64,000 nucleotides of DNA from RGIG9115 sp045603225. Its GTDB lineage: Bacteria > Bacillota > Clostridia > UBA1381. The position numbers and the translations under genes are program-made. The notes under the pieces are model-generated. The model saw nothing but the letters and a program-made list of their open reading frames with translations, was not told where the DNA came from and ran no database searches. Location: positions 41,682-105,681 of the forward strand of contig JAZULT010000080.1 of assembly GCA_045603225.1 (NCBI GenBank). Direction: 5' to 3'. Shown in pieces: positions 9,400 to 18,477 of the stretch (its first letter is position 1; each line of letters begins with the position of its first letter).

Positions 9400-11799
9400 A
9401 TGAGTAATTTATTCCATTTTTATAATTACGATCCTGTCTTACTTTCTCGTGATTTCGATAAAGAAAAAAAACTTGTTATGACCTTTTCTATTCTCGGACA
9501 CACTCCCCTTGAAAATCAAATACAGTATCCTTTTCACTCTCCTGCAATATCTGCAGAATTTGCATCGTATCTGCTTGAATCGAACGATTCAGAAAAACAC
9601 GAGATTGCAAAAAACGTCCTCACGGAAATCCTCAAATACCAGATTATGGACCCCACCTCCGATTATTTCGGATTTTTCAGATTATCGCCCTTGCACGAAG
9701 TCGAAGGAACAGAAATTTTTTATGACCATACAACAAGACTCCAAGCTTTCGCTTTTATACAAATACTGATGAATCACAGAAATAAAATTCCGTATTCTCT
9801 TGCATCTGCACTTGAAAAATCCGTACATGCAATAATGTTTTACATAAACAATCTTGAAAATCGTATCTCACATATTCAAAGCAGTGAAACTATCAGCACC
9901 GCTATCCTTTTAATGCTGTACGGCGTATTCTCAAAAAAAGAAGAACAATTTAATTTCGGAGTAAAACATCTCGAAAGCTATTATTATGCCATATGTCACA
10001 ACGGAAATTTCTGGGAATATAATTCTCCTGCATCGTATACACACTGCTCTCATCAATTAAATTATATAATGACAGGCTTTAATTCGCCACACTGTGCAAA
10101 AATGGCAAATGAATTAAACTATATGATATGGAAAAATATTCTGAATACTTATCACGCTCCGACAGGAATCATTACAGGACCTTACACAAACAGTCATAAC
10201 GAACCTCGCGTCATATCGGACTTCTATTTCAAATTCTGCCCCGAAGACTTAAAAAAACAATTTTCAAATAATCAGGACAACTTCAGATTTTCAAGACAGT
10301 CAGTAAGCAAAGGTTCTACAAGAATTGACTTTTTCATATCACAGTCAGCTTCAAATTACTTACAGCCGGAGTATGCTTTCGGAACACTGAGCCGTGAGCT
10401 TTTCTGGGACAATCACTGCCCGTTTGTTGGATATATCCGCTCAAAAGAGGATGATAATCACTACAGTTTCAAGATGTACACATGGAATAACGGTCATAAA
10501 TATTCTTCAGGAGAGATTAACTGCGTTCAGGAAGAAGGCTTCGCCATAGGTCACATATTCTTTGTTACGAACCGCGGTGATACTCATACAATTTTCGATA
10601 ATACAGAAGGAAAAATCGTAACATCTGATTTTCGTCTCCGATTTGAAATTATCGGAAATATTCGAAACCTGAACATTGAAACCAAAGGGAACGAACTGTC
10701 AGTTTCATACGGAGATACAAAGCTTTTTTATAAAATTCCATATGCGGTTTTTGGCGATATTCCAATAAAATTCGAGCTTACAAAAAACGATTCTGCAATG
10801 TACTTTGACGCTGTACTTGATATATCAGAAAAAACAGAAATTAATTTCAATGCTCTTGAATCAGCTATTTTTCAGTTTGTTTTTCATATCAGTGCATCAG
10901 GCAAGCAACCCGGCAAGATTACAAACAGTATTGAAAATGGTATACTTACCACAAATTCTGTTTATAATAATCTCAACCTCACTGTAAAATCACCGTGCAA
11001 GCCCGATTATTTCGAATACCTCAGTGTTCATTCAGGCTCATATATAAATAACATCACTCTTGAACACTACATAGTAATAACAGAAATGGATAATATCAAG
11101 TATAAAAGCTTCCCAGATGCGGACAACTCCATAACAATGTTTGACATAAACAACAGCTTTCCTGAAGACATCAAGCAAATTGATACTGTCCCGTTTGAAG
11201 ATTTGCAAACTTGCATAAAATCAATTACCGATAATCTGATAAAAAAGAACTATAACACTGAGATTTACAAACAGTATATTATATACATAATCTCAAAGGT
11301 TTTTGAAAAAGCTCAATCAGGGAGCCCTGAGTTCAAGAAAATAATCGACATGCACTATTCTGATACATTCCGCAAAATCAGCGCACTAACCTCTAATATC
11401 AATATAACTGATTTACTGCTGGAAACAATATCACATATAAAAAACGATTATATTAATATCACCTCGACATCAAGCAAAAACACTCTCGTAAGCCATGTCG
11501 TTACAGTTATTGAAGAAAATTATAAAAATCCGTTTTTGTCACTGTCTATGATTTCCGAACTGACAGGATTTAATGAAAAATATATAAGCCGTGAATTTAA
11601 AAACAAGACAAATACAAATTATCTCGAATACCTTACACGTATACGAATGGAGAAAGCAAAGAAGCTTCTTCTTACAACAGACGACCTCGAATATATACTG
11701 AAAGAATGCGGTTACCTTGATGTGTCAAGCTTTCGCAGACGTTTCAGGAATTATACAGGTATGACGATTACAGAATGGCTTAATCAAAACAGGCAATAA
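9400..11799 (+). CDS. Large AraC-family regulator with enzyme-like N-terminal region
   Basis: A 799-residue protein starting MSNLFHFYNYDP. ATG 9400 has an AAGGAG site 6 bases upstream and sits 65 bases after a perfect promoter. The last 95 or so residues are an AraC/XylS double helix-turn-helix domain (SLSMISELTGFNEKYISREF, then a second helix pair ending GYLDVSSFRRRFRNYTGMTI). The preceding 700 residues are far larger than a normal sugar sensor. About 30-330 is alpha-helical and reminiscent of (alpha/alpha)6 toroid enzymes. About 340-540 looks like a beta-sandwich. This resembles the layout of polysaccharide lyases of the heparinase or alginate-lyase type. No signal peptide or membrane segment is seen, so it is a cytoplasmic transcription factor. 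It is transcribed away from the secreted operon and is the obvious candidate to regulate it. Ligand unknown. Confidence 0.85.
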   Translation: MSNLFHFYNYDPVLLSRDFDKEKKLVMTFSILGHTPLENQIQYPFHSPAISAEFASYLLESNDSEKHEIAKNVLTEILKYQIMDPTSDYFGFFRLSPLHEVEGTEIFYDHTTRLQAFAFIQILMNHRNKIPYSLASALEKSVHAIMFYINNLENRISHIQSSETISTAILLMLYGVFSKKEEQFNFGVKHLESYYYAICHNGNFWEYNSPASYTHCSHQLNYIMTGFNSPHCAKMANELNYMIWKNILNTYHAPTGIITGPYTNSHNEPRVISDFYFKFCPEDLKKQFSNNQDNFRFSRQSVSKGSTRIDFFISQSASNYLQPEYAFGTLSRELFWDNHCPFVGYIRSKEDDNHYSFKMYTWNNGHKYSSGEINCVQEEGFAIGHIFFVTNRGDTHTIFDNTEGKIVTSDFRLRFEIIGNIRNLNIETKGNELSVSYGDTKLFYKIPYAVFGDIPIKFELTKNDSAMYFDAVLDISEKTEINFNALESAIFQFVFHISASGKQPGKITNSIENGILTTNSVYNNLNLTVKSPCKPDYFEYLSVHSGSYINNITLEHYIVITEMDNIKYKSFPDADNSITMFDINNSFPEDIKQIDTVPFEDLQTCIKSITDNLIKKNYNTEIYKQYIIYIISKVFEKAQSGSPEFKKIIDMHYSDTFRKISALTSNINITDLLLETISHIKNDYINITSTSSKNTLVSHVVTVIEENYKNPFLSLSMISELTGFNEKYISREFKNKTNTNYLEYLTRIRMEKAKKLLLTTDDLEYILKECGYLDVSSFRRRFRNYTGMTITEWLNQNRQ

Positions 11800-11801
11800 A
11801 A

Positions 11802-11830
11802 TAAAAAAGTGTCATCACGACACTTTTTTA
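11802..11830. terminator. Bidirectional intrinsic terminator
   Basis: A 12-base-pair stem (11802-11813 with 11819-11830), loop ATCAC, with A and T runs on both sides. It serves the AraC gene and the convergent deacetylase gene and overlaps the latter's stop codon. Confidence 0.85.
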
Positions 11831-12646
11831 TTTTATAAATATAGTCTCTCCTGCCTTTACGCAGTAAATTACGTCCTTGATGTCAAACCACACATCAATT
11901 GCAGACGGATTATGAATTATCTTCTTATCATAGCTTGTCTGAAGATTTTTATATGCTTGTACATAGTCATACACTTCAATATTTGTTGCGTACCATATAT
12001 TGTCACGTCCTCCTACATATTCAGCAAATTCTTCTATAACATTCCAGTTGTTATCATCATCAAACTCATAGCTATGTCCCCACAGATAGAACATCTCAGA
12101 ATTATTGAAGGGGTTTTTTACATCAGCAAATCTTTTTGCCATTTTCATAAAATCAGGGTCATTATGATGACACGTCGGATTAAGCTCAAGCCAATTTTCA
12201 GGGAATTCACATTTTTTAGTGGAATTAGTTGTACGTGCATATGCTATACCGCATTTTCCAAGCAAATCTATAACTTCATCATTGTATGTACCAAACGGAT
12301 ATGCCATACCGCGGATTATTATTCCGAAATCTTCTTCAAGATTTTTTCTGTCCTGTACCGTTTCATAAATAATTTCTGTTTTATCGAGATGATTATAGAA
12401 CAGATGATGCATACCGTGAATAGCAATTTCATGTCCGCAGTCCTTATATGTTTTTATAACATCTTCCTTTTCCATACGCCTTGCAAGATCAGGTTCATCT
12501 TTAAGGTAAATCCCCGAATTAAGATTAAAAGTACATTTTATACCATTTTTATCAAGTATTTCAATAAGTCGTTTATCCTGCTTAACTCCGTCATCATAGC
12601 TGAGGGTAAGCACCTTCTTTTTTCCGTCTTTTAATACTATTCTCAT
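11828..12646 (-). CDS. Polysaccharide deacetylase (NodB-like)
   Basis: A 272-residue protein with the NodB/carbohydrate esterase 4 fold. Motif 1 is SYDDG (Asp18 base and Asp19 metal ligand). Motif 2 is the H-x3-H pair His77/His81 in HGMHH. Motif 3 is AYPFGTYND near residue 125. These enzymes remove acetyl groups from polysaccharides with a divalent metal. No signal peptide is present, so it may act on imported oligosaccharides or belong to a cytoplasmic CE4-like group. GGAGG precedes the start by 7 bases. It has its own perfect promoter (12680-12708) and is separated by 76 bases from the GH172 gene upstream. Confidence 0.85.
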   Translation of the reverse strand: MRIVLKDGKKKVLTLSYDDGVKQDKRLIEILDKNGIKCTFNLNSGIYLKDEPDLARRMEKEDVIKTYKDCGHEIAIHGMHHLFYNHLDKTEIIYETVQDRKNLEEDFGIIIRGMAYPFGTYNDEVIDLLGKCGIAYARTTNSTKKCEFPENWLELNPTCHHNDPDFMKMAKRFADVKNPFNNSEMFYLWGHSYEFDDDNNWNVIEEFAEYVGGRDNIWYATNIEVYDYVQAYKNLQTSYDKKIIHNPSAIDVWFDIKDVIYCVKAGETIFIK

Positions 12647-12679
12647 ATCTTCATTCCTCCGGATGATAATTTTACATAA

Positions 12680-12708
12680 ATTATATCAGAAATAAGGTAT
12701 TTTGTCAA
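12680..12708 (-). promoter_or_regulatory. Consensus sigma-A promoter for the deacetylase
   Basis: On the minus strand TTGACA (12703-12708), 17-base spacer, TATAAT (12680-12685). Confidence 0.8.
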
Positions 12709-12722
12709 CGGCAATTTGGATA

Positions 12723-13799
12723 TTAAATTATTTCGAGCTCATCTTCAGAGGGAAATTCCGGAAAGGTTTTACATATACTGTCCTGATACCAGAATGAAAC
12801 TGAAGAAATGTCGTCCTGAAGCGGAAGATATCTTCCCCCTCTTCTCCATCCAAGTGCCTGAATTGTTACTTTTATATCCTTTTTGAAATAAATCGGATCA
12901 GTAATGTGCCATCTGTACAAAGAAAATCTTGTGTTGGCTTTATATAATCCATCAGGTCTGCAAACTTTTACAAGTCCCGCATACGGTGTTGTAAATTCTA
13001 TATATTCACCTTCATAGTCAAAATTATACGAACCGCAGAAATAATCTTCCGTTCCTGTTCCGCATATTGTCGGGAAATCAGTATCGCCGTCAAGGTAGAA
13101 CTTTATCTCGCCTTCTCCCCACCAGCCATTATTGTTTACTCCCCAGAACATATACGTTCCGACATACTGACCGTTTCCCTGCACATTATCAAGAATTGTG
13201 TATACCTCTTTATACGGAAGCGGATTAACACGTCTGAACTGTGCGTGGAAATACAGACTGTCTTCAGGAATCTTACCAACAACATAATCTATCTGATAAT
13301 ATACAATTATATCTTCATCACTGCAAATATTTTCTATTGTGATTTTCGCACTTTTAAAGAATGGCATATCCCAGTAGCAGTTAAATGCCTGTCTCGGATT
13401 AACACACACGGGAAGAGATACAACCGGTTTATATTCTTTTTTATCCGCACATGCGAAAAAGTCTCCGAGCGGTGCTTCTACTGACGGTGTATCGCTTCCG
13501 TCCCAATACATACGTATTATAAGCTTTCTGTTATCGCCTGACGAATCAGTAATCCATATATGCTTTATTATTCCCGGGCCTTCTATTTCTCCCAATGTAA
13601 ATGTTTCGCCTTGCTTTACCACAACGGACGGAGAAATTTTCCAACCCTGTCCCAAATCTCTGGCACATTCTTTTCCTGTTCCTTCCGTAGCCATTCCGCC
13701 TTTACCTTTTTCACCTGTAAAATTCTCAGCAGAAATTGACCTTGTTTCAAACTCCGACTTTCTCGAGAGTGATGACATACCCAATATAAATTCATTCAT
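12723..13799 (-). CDS. DUF2961 / GH172 family glycoside hydrolase
   Basis: A 358-residue protein matching DUF2961, now family GH172, whose characterised members act on difructose dianhydride or alpha-D-arabinofuranosides (family knowledge). The family core is visible: EGPGIIKHIWIT near 72-83, EAPLGDFFA near 108, GWWGEGEIKFYLDGD (Glu229, Glu231) and ICGTGTEDYF (Glu251). The two acidic motifs about 20 residues apart fit the expected catalytic pair, though I cannot say which residues act. No signal peptide, so cytoplasmic. Upstream AAGGAG supports the ATG. A promoter at 13835-13863 overlaps the control region of the divergent AraC gene, which probably regulates it. Substrate here is unknown; a furanoside from plant or microbial glycan is a reasonable guess. 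Confidence 0.85.
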   Translation of the reverse strand: MNEFILGMSSLSRKSEFETRSISAENFTGEKGKGGMATEGTGKECARDLGQGWKISPSVVVKQGETFTLGEIEGPGIIKHIWITDSSGDNRKLIIRMYWDGSDTPSVEAPLGDFFACADKKEYKPVVSLPVCVNPRQAFNCYWDMPFFKSAKITIENICSDEDIIVYYQIDYVVGKIPEDSLYFHAQFRRVNPLPYKEVYTILDNVQGNGQYVGTYMFWGVNNNGWWGEGEIKFYLDGDTDFPTICGTGTEDYFCGSYNFDYEGEYIEFTTPYAGLVKVCRPDGLYKANTRFSLYRWHITDPIYFKKDIKVTIQALGWRRGGRYLPLQDDISSVSFWYQDSICKTFPEFPSEDELEII

Positions 13800-13804
13800 T
13801 TTTC

Positions 13805-13833
13805 TTGACTCCTTCCAAGTTTTATGATATAAT
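13805..13833 (+). promoter_or_regulatory. Promoter for the AraC gene at 13912
   Basis: TTGACT (13805-13810), 17-base spacer, TATAAT (13828-13833). Confidence 0.75.
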
Positions 13834-13834
13834 G

Positions 13835-13863
13835 ATTATACCATCAGAATCACCGAAATACAA
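13835..13863 (-). promoter_or_regulatory. Promoter for the GH172 gene
   Basis: On the minus strand TTGTAT (13858-13863), 17-base spacer, TATAAT (13835-13840). It is face to face with the AraC promoter, so the two could be co-regulated. Confidence 0.7.
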
Positions 13864-13865
13864 TA

Positions 13866-13877
13866 GCAATTATTTGC
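13866..13877. promoter_or_regulatory. Inverted repeat GCAA-N4-TTGC, candidate operator
   Basis: GCAATTATTTGC is an inverted repeat just upstream of the leftward -35 box. Similar GCAATT-type strings lie in other divergent control regions of this island (about 9248 and 25951). No regulator can be named. Confidence 0.35.
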
Positions 13878-13911
13878 ACTATACTATGAAATTATTTACA
13901 AAGAGGTAATT

Positions 13912-14760
13912 ATGGATATCAATACAATTTCCCCATACATACGTTTAGCCATATATTCTGTTATACCACCTTCACATACAATCAGGCGAAGAGTTCTTTA
14001 CGATTTCGAAATAATATATGTGAAAGCCGGAAAATGCCGCATAAACATAGACGGAACTGACTATATATGCAGAAAAAATGATGTAATTTTCCTCCCTCCG
14101 GGAATCCCTCACAGTTTTCATACATATGCGGATATTGAATTCAATCAGCCACATATTCATTTTGATGCGGTTTTTTCGGATAAAAGTTCGATTACTCCTA
14201 TATCCTTTTCTGACAAATGCGATATGACGACTGAGGAAATATCACTTATTCAGGAAAATATTTTTGCTGATTTGAAAATCCCGTATATTTTTATTCCCGA
14301 CAACACTGATGAATTTCAGAAAACATTTTTCAGTATTATTAATTCGTTTTCAGAAAACAGCATCATGACACTGTATTCAAAAGGAAAGCTTATAGAGCTT
14401 CTTTCACTTATTATAAATCAGTTCAGTAATTTAAAGCAATCAGAAAATTCAATATCTGCATCGGTAAATATCAGAAATTATATTGACGGAAATTTCAGAA
14501 GCATTATTACACTTGATTCTCTCTCTGATATTTTTCATATAAATAAATTTACAATGATGCGTAATTTTAAAAAAAACTTTAACATTAATATAATAGAATA
14601 CTACAACAAAAAAAGAGCAGACTATGCAAAGCATCTGCTCCTTACAACGAACATGACAGTCAAAGCTGTCGGAGACATTCTTAATTTTTCCGACAGTTAT
14701 TCGTTCAGCCGTTTTTTCAAAAATCAGACAGGGATTTCACCGCTTAATTTCAGAAAATGA
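13912..14760 (+). CDS. AraC-family transcriptional regulator
   Basis: A 282-residue regulator. The N-terminal half is a cupin-type sensor: YEIIYVKAGK-like strand, then RKNDVIFLPPGIPHSFH near 50-68. The C-terminal 100 residues hold the AraC double helix-turn-helix (LDSLSDIFHINKFTMMRNFK, then the SYSFSRFFKNQTGISPLNFR signature at the end). An AGAGG site precedes the ATG. It is divergent from the GH172 gene and convergent with the GH28-like gene, so it probably activates the adjacent glycan genes in response to a sugar. Ligand unknown. Confidence 0.9.
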   Translation: MDINTISPYIRLAIYSVIPPSHTIRRRVLYDFEIIYVKAGKCRINIDGTDYICRKNDVIFLPPGIPHSFHTYADIEFNQPHIHFDAVFSDKSSITPISFSDKCDMTTEEISLIQENIFADLKIPYIFIPDNTDEFQKTFFSIINSFSENSIMTLYSKGKLIELLSLIINQFSNLKQSENSISASVNIRNYIDGNFRSIITLDSLSDIFHINKFTMMRNFKKNFNINIIEYYNKKRADYAKHLLLTTNMTVKAVGDILNFSDSYSFSRFFKNQTGISPLNFRK

Positions 14761-14768
14761 AATATGTC

Positions 14769-16127
14769 TCAGCAGAAAGTAAGACCTTCAGGCATTTTTC
14801 CGTCTGTTAATTCAATAAGCTTAACATTATCATTACAGCATACATTTCTGATTATAACATTTTTAAGTTCAGAATTATGTATCGCACAGACAGTAGGCTT
14901 ATAATTGTCATTTTCACCGTTTGCCGAATAATAAACATTTTCAATGAGTACATTTTCGGCAGTAAGACCCGTAAAGTCTCCGTCAGGATACAGAATTTTA
15001 TTTTTCTGCTTATCCCACAGCTCAGGCTTATACATAAATATTACATCATGAACATTCCAGTGTCCGAAAGTAACTGCGTACTGTCCATCCGAATGTACAA
15101 ACACATTATTTATATGAAGATTCTTTACAGTCATTTCAAGCTGAATTGCAGACAGCGCACGTGAATATACATTACTTATTGAAATATCGTGCATATCACC
15201 ATGCTTTGCTTTATATTCATCATTACCCCTAAAATATCCGTATTCTCCGATTCTCAGAACCTTTTGTGTTTTTGACTCAGCTATCGGTGTACTCGAATCT
15301 ATTATATTATCCATAGATATATTATAAATCTTATGGCCATACTGATTAAGCAGTCTGATGGTTGCACACATACTTGTTACCGCACGTATATCACGTATAA
15401 TCACATCATGAATATCAGAATCTTTACCATCCACTCGCATGGTATACTCTATGCTATCAGCATTCATTAAAGCAGTAAGTGCAATGCAATCATCTCCTAC
15501 CTCACCACTGATATTTTGTATGAGAATATTGTTGCAACCTACACGAAGGTCTATCCCATCCTGATTTCTCCATTTTCCGTATTCGCAAGGATTAGTTATT
15601 TCAAAACGAATATCCGAAATTGTTCCTTTACGTGAGAAAATAAGGTCAATCGCCCACCAGCGCTGATCTCTTATTGTAAGATTACTTATTTTAAAATCTC
15701 TTACATTTCTTAATAGAATTGTGACATTCTCCCTTATATCCGGAAGTCCGTTTTTAAGACACGTTGCTTCACTTAGACCGTTATCTTTTCCACCATCAAG
15801 AACTGCATTTCCGATACCGATAATATTAATATTTTTCTGCTCTCCGTAAAGTGTTCCACCCTCAGGAAGAGTTGCATTTGAATTTTCAAACATTCTGCAC
15901 ATAACATCGTCAGCCATAATCATGTGACAGTTATCGAGAATAATTGTCATATCTGAAGGTATAAGAATTGTTTTTTCTATTATCCATTCTGCAGAATCCG
16001 ACTTTTGGTTATATCTCGGAACAACAACCTTTGAACATCTTGTTTTTTTGGCTTCATCTATTGCTTTCTGAATCCTCTCGGAATCTGTACCGACACTAAA
16101 ATCGTTTGGTGAATAAAATTCTTTCAT
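14769..16127 (-). CDS. GH28-like parallel beta-helix glycosidase
   Basis: A 452-residue protein with the pectin-lyase (right-handed beta-helix) fold. Two hallmark GH28 motifs are present: NQDGID (Asp190) and GDDCIAL (Asp212/Asp213), corresponding to the NTD and DD catalytic motifs of polygalacturonases. The later G-H-G and R-I-K motifs are not recognisable, so specificity may differ from true polygalacturonase; rhamnogalacturonan-type or exo-acting enzymes are alternatives. No signal peptide, suggesting intracellular processing of imported oligosaccharide. A GGGAGA site precedes the start, with a promoter 25 bases further up. Neighbours (GH51, GH2, GH172) fit side-chain trimming of pectic glycans. 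Confidence 0.75.
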   Translation of the reverse strand: MKEFYSPNDFSVGTDSERIQKAIDEAKKTRCSKVVVPRYNQKSDSAEWIIEKTILIPSDMTIILDNCHMIMADDVMCRMFENSNATLPEGGTLYGEQKNINIIGIGNAVLDGGKDNGLSEATCLKNGLPDIRENVTILLRNVRDFKISNLTIRDQRWWAIDLIFSRKGTISDIRFEITNPCEYGKWRNQDGIDLRVGCNNILIQNISGEVGDDCIALTALMNADSIEYTMRVDGKDSDIHDVIIRDIRAVTSMCATIRLLNQYGHKIYNISMDNIIDSSTPIAESKTQKVLRIGEYGYFRGNDEYKAKHGDMHDISISNVYSRALSAIQLEMTVKNLHINNVFVHSDGQYAVTFGHWNVHDVIFMYKPELWDKQKNKILYPDGDFTGLTAENVLIENVYYSANGENDNYKPTVCAIHNSELKNVIIRNVCCNDNVKLIELTDGKMPEGLTFC

Positions 16128-16152
16128 TAATTATCACTCTCCCTTTTCGAAA

Positions 16153-16180
16153 ATTATATCACAATTATTCCGAAAGTCAA
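16153..16180 (-). promoter_or_regulatory. Promoter for the GH28-like gene
   Basis: On the minus strand TTGACT (16175-16180), 16-base spacer, TATAAT (16153-16158). Confidence 0.7.
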
Positions 16181-16214
16181 GATTTTTTTTAAAGAAATAT
16201 AATTTTTTCATAAA

Positions 16215-16251
16215 ATTAACAAGGGACTGCCTCACGCAATCCCTTGTTAAT
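16215..16251 (-). terminator. Intrinsic terminator after the GH51 gene
   Basis: A perfect 12-base-pair stem (16215-16226 with 16240-16251) with a 13-base loop lies 14 bases after the GH51 stop. The U-run is short and broken, so termination may be partial. Confidence 0.65.
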
Positions 16252-16264
16252 TATAAAGTTTTTA

Positions 16265-17710
16265 TTATATACTGATTGATACTACCCCTGTTTTCGGCAA
16301 AGTAAACGGTTTTGAAATATTTATATCAATCTTTTCCGGATTAACGCAGTCCGGATTTTCAAATGTATTATGAGCGTGCATATCTTCGTTATAAAGAAGT
16401 ATCGCTTCCGCATTTGACGGAAGTGTTTCACCTACAGCTTCAAGAGAAATTTCCACATCTTCCGTACAGGAGAGATTTGCTATTGTAACAAGAGTTCTTC
16501 CGTTTTTAACAGAAGCTGAAACAGATATTGAAGATTCAAGGTTATCGTTATCTGTAACCGTAGCCGTAATAGCTTCTCCGCCCTGATGTTCTTTATACAT
16601 ATCAAATACATGATACGTAGGTGTAGTTATACATTTATCACCACCGGACAGGAACAGCGCATGAAGATTATTAACAAGCTGTGCACAGTTTGCCATTCGT
16701 ACTTTATCACAATGGTTATTAAATATATTAAGAGTAAGTGCCGCCACAACTCCGTCACGGACAGTACTCTGCTGCTCGAAAAGATTATAACCTTTGCTGG
16801 GGCCTGAACCGTTAGGATGCCAGCATCCCCATTCGTCAACAACAAGCTTTGCGTACTCTTCCATATTGTAACCACAGATTATATGCCAGTTTCTTAAAAT
16901 AATATCTTCCATTCGTACTGCCTGAGAAATCTGCTTATTCCATTCGTCCACTGTAAATGCAACAGGATCACCTGCACTACCGCAATAATAGTGCATTGCA
17001 AATCCGTTCATACGTTTTTCGGAATTACGCACATTACGCATAAGTCCGTCTGCCCAATCATAATCTTCTGCATTCGTTCCGCACGCATAAAGCTCTACTT
17101 TCTGCCCTACATTCTGCATTATGGTAGAAAAACGTCTGAACTCATTTGCATAATAATCGGGAGTCATATTTCCTCCGCCTCCCCAGTTTTCATTTCCAAC
17201 TCCCCAGTAAGGAATCGGAAACGGTTCGGGATGACCGTTCTGTTCACGCTCTTTCGCAAGTGTGGTTGAACCTTTCGGTGAAAGACAGTAGTCCATCCAG
17301 TTACGTATATGCATAGGTGTTACTGTTGTAAGATTTGCCGCAAAATATGCATCTGCACCAACAGCTTCGCAAAAGTCCATAAACTCATGCGTTCCGACTT
17401 CATTTGTTTCATAACGGTTATCTTCATAGTCCCACCAGTTTCTTCTTATCGGTCTGTCTTGACCAATTCCATCACGCCAGTCATAGACTTCGGCATAGCA
17501 CCCACCGGGCCATCTGATTACCGGTGCCTTTATCGCACGGAGCTTTTCGACTATCTCTTTTCTGAAGCCTTTGATATTCGGAATATCCGAATCTTTCCCA
17601 ACCCATATACCGTCATAAATGACTCCACCGATATGTTCTGTAAAATGACCGTAAATCTCCGGTGCTATTGTACCTTTTTTCTGTGGATACATAAGATATA
17701 TTTTTTTCAT
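16265..17710 (-). CDS. abfA: Alpha-L-arabinofuranosidase, GH51
   Basis: A 481-residue cytoplasmic enzyme of family GH51, releasing terminal arabinofuranose from arabinan, arabinoxylan or arabinogalactan oligosaccharides. Family marks are EIYGHFTEHIGGVIYDGIWVG near the start, RWPGGCYAEVYDWRDGIG (66-83), acid/base Glu174 in WGVGNENWGGGG and nucleophile Glu293 in VVDEWGCWH. Length is near the usual 490-500. No signal peptide. It begins 2 bases after the stop of the glycyl radical activase, so it is translationally linked to the glycyl radical enzyme operon. That coupling suggests the radical enzyme acts on something released from an arabinose-containing glycan (inference). Confidence 0.93.
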   Translation of the reverse strand: MKKIYLMYPQKKGTIAPEIYGHFTEHIGGVIYDGIWVGKDSDIPNIKGFRKEIVEKLRAIKAPVIRWPGGCYAEVYDWRDGIGQDRPIRRNWWDYEDNRYETNEVGTHEFMDFCEAVGADAYFAANLTTVTPMHIRNWMDYCLSPKGSTTLAKEREQNGHPEPFPIPYWGVGNENWGGGGNMTPDYYANEFRRFSTIMQNVGQKVELYACGTNAEDYDWADGLMRNVRNSEKRMNGFAMHYYCGSAGDPVAFTVDEWNKQISQAVRMEDIILRNWHIICGYNMEEYAKLVVDEWGCWHPNGSGPSKGYNLFEQQSTVRDGVVAALTLNIFNNHCDKVRMANCAQLVNNLHALFLSGGDKCITTPTYHVFDMYKEHQGGEAITATVTDNDNLESSISVSASVKNGRTLVTIANLSCTEDVEISLEAVGETLPSNAEAILLYNEDMHAHNTFENPDCVNPEKIDINISKPFTLPKTGVVSISI

Positions 17711-17712
17711 TT

Positions 17713-18477
17713 TTACTCTACCTCCAAATTATATTTCATATTAAGCATTTTATATTTTGCTCCTGCCATTTCGTTATAAGGTAGCTTTTCCCATAAGCTG
17801 TTCCCTATTATATTTTTTATCTTTGACAGATTTTCATCTGTATCTGTAATTCCCGGAATAAGCGGCGTTCTTATAATATAAGGTTTTCCGCTTTTTTTAA
17901 GAATTTCAAAATTATCAAGTATACAGTAGTTATCCACTCCGGTATATTTTAAATGCTCATCCGAATCCGCAAGCTTGATATCCATTATAATGAAATCAAG
18001 CTTATCAAGTATTTTTCTGAAAACATATTCATCAGAATATCCCGATGTTTCAATACATAAATGGTATCCGGCAAGATAATCTGCAAGCTCGCTCAAAAAT
18101 TCCGGCTGAGCAAGCGGTTCACCACCTGAGAATGTAAATCCTCCAAAACTATTCCCCAATATTTCTGCTGATTTTTTTAGTTCTTCCGCCAAATTCTCAG
18201 AAGAAATATTTTTTCCTGATATTTCAAGACAGTTTTCAGGGCAAATATGAATACACCGACCAAACGGTTTACATTCTTCGTGCTCACATTTCACCTTACA
18301 TAAACCGCACTTAACACAGCGTGCATCTTTGTACATCAGCTGTGGTCTTGATATAAGACCTTCAGGATTATGACACCATCTGCATCTCAAAGGACAGCCT
18401 TTAAAGAATACTGTTGTTCTTATACCCGGGCCGTCGTGTACTGCCATTTCCTTTATATCAAATATAGTTCCTGTCAT
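17713..18477 (-). CDS. Glycyl radical enzyme activating protein (radical SAM)
   Basis: A 254-residue radical SAM activase. FFKGCPLRCRWCHNPEG supplies the CxxxCxxC motif binding the SAM cluster. A cysteine-rich insert follows (CVKCGLCKVKC and CIHICPENCL), the ferredoxin-like double 4Fe-4S domain seen in activases of non-PFL glycyl radical enzymes but absent from PFL activase itself. FTFSGGEPLAQ is the SAM-binding GGE motif. It installs the glycyl radical on its partner. Its ATG overlaps the TGA of the upstream glycyl radical enzyme by 4 bases, indicating obligate pairing. The insert argues that the partner is a dehydratase, lyase or decarboxylase type. Confidence 0.93.
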   Translation of the reverse strand: MTGTIFDIKEMAVHDGPGIRTTVFFKGCPLRCRWCHNPEGLISRPQLMYKDARCVKCGLCKVKCEHEECKPFGRCIHICPENCLEISGKNISSENLAEELKKSAEILGNSFGGFTFSGGEPLAQPEFLSELADYLAGYHLCIETSGYSDEYVFRKILDKLDFIIMDIKLADSDEHLKYTGVDNYCILDNFEILKKSGKPYIIRTPLIPGITDTDENLSKIKNIIGNSLWEKLPYNEMAGAKYKMLNMKYNLEVE

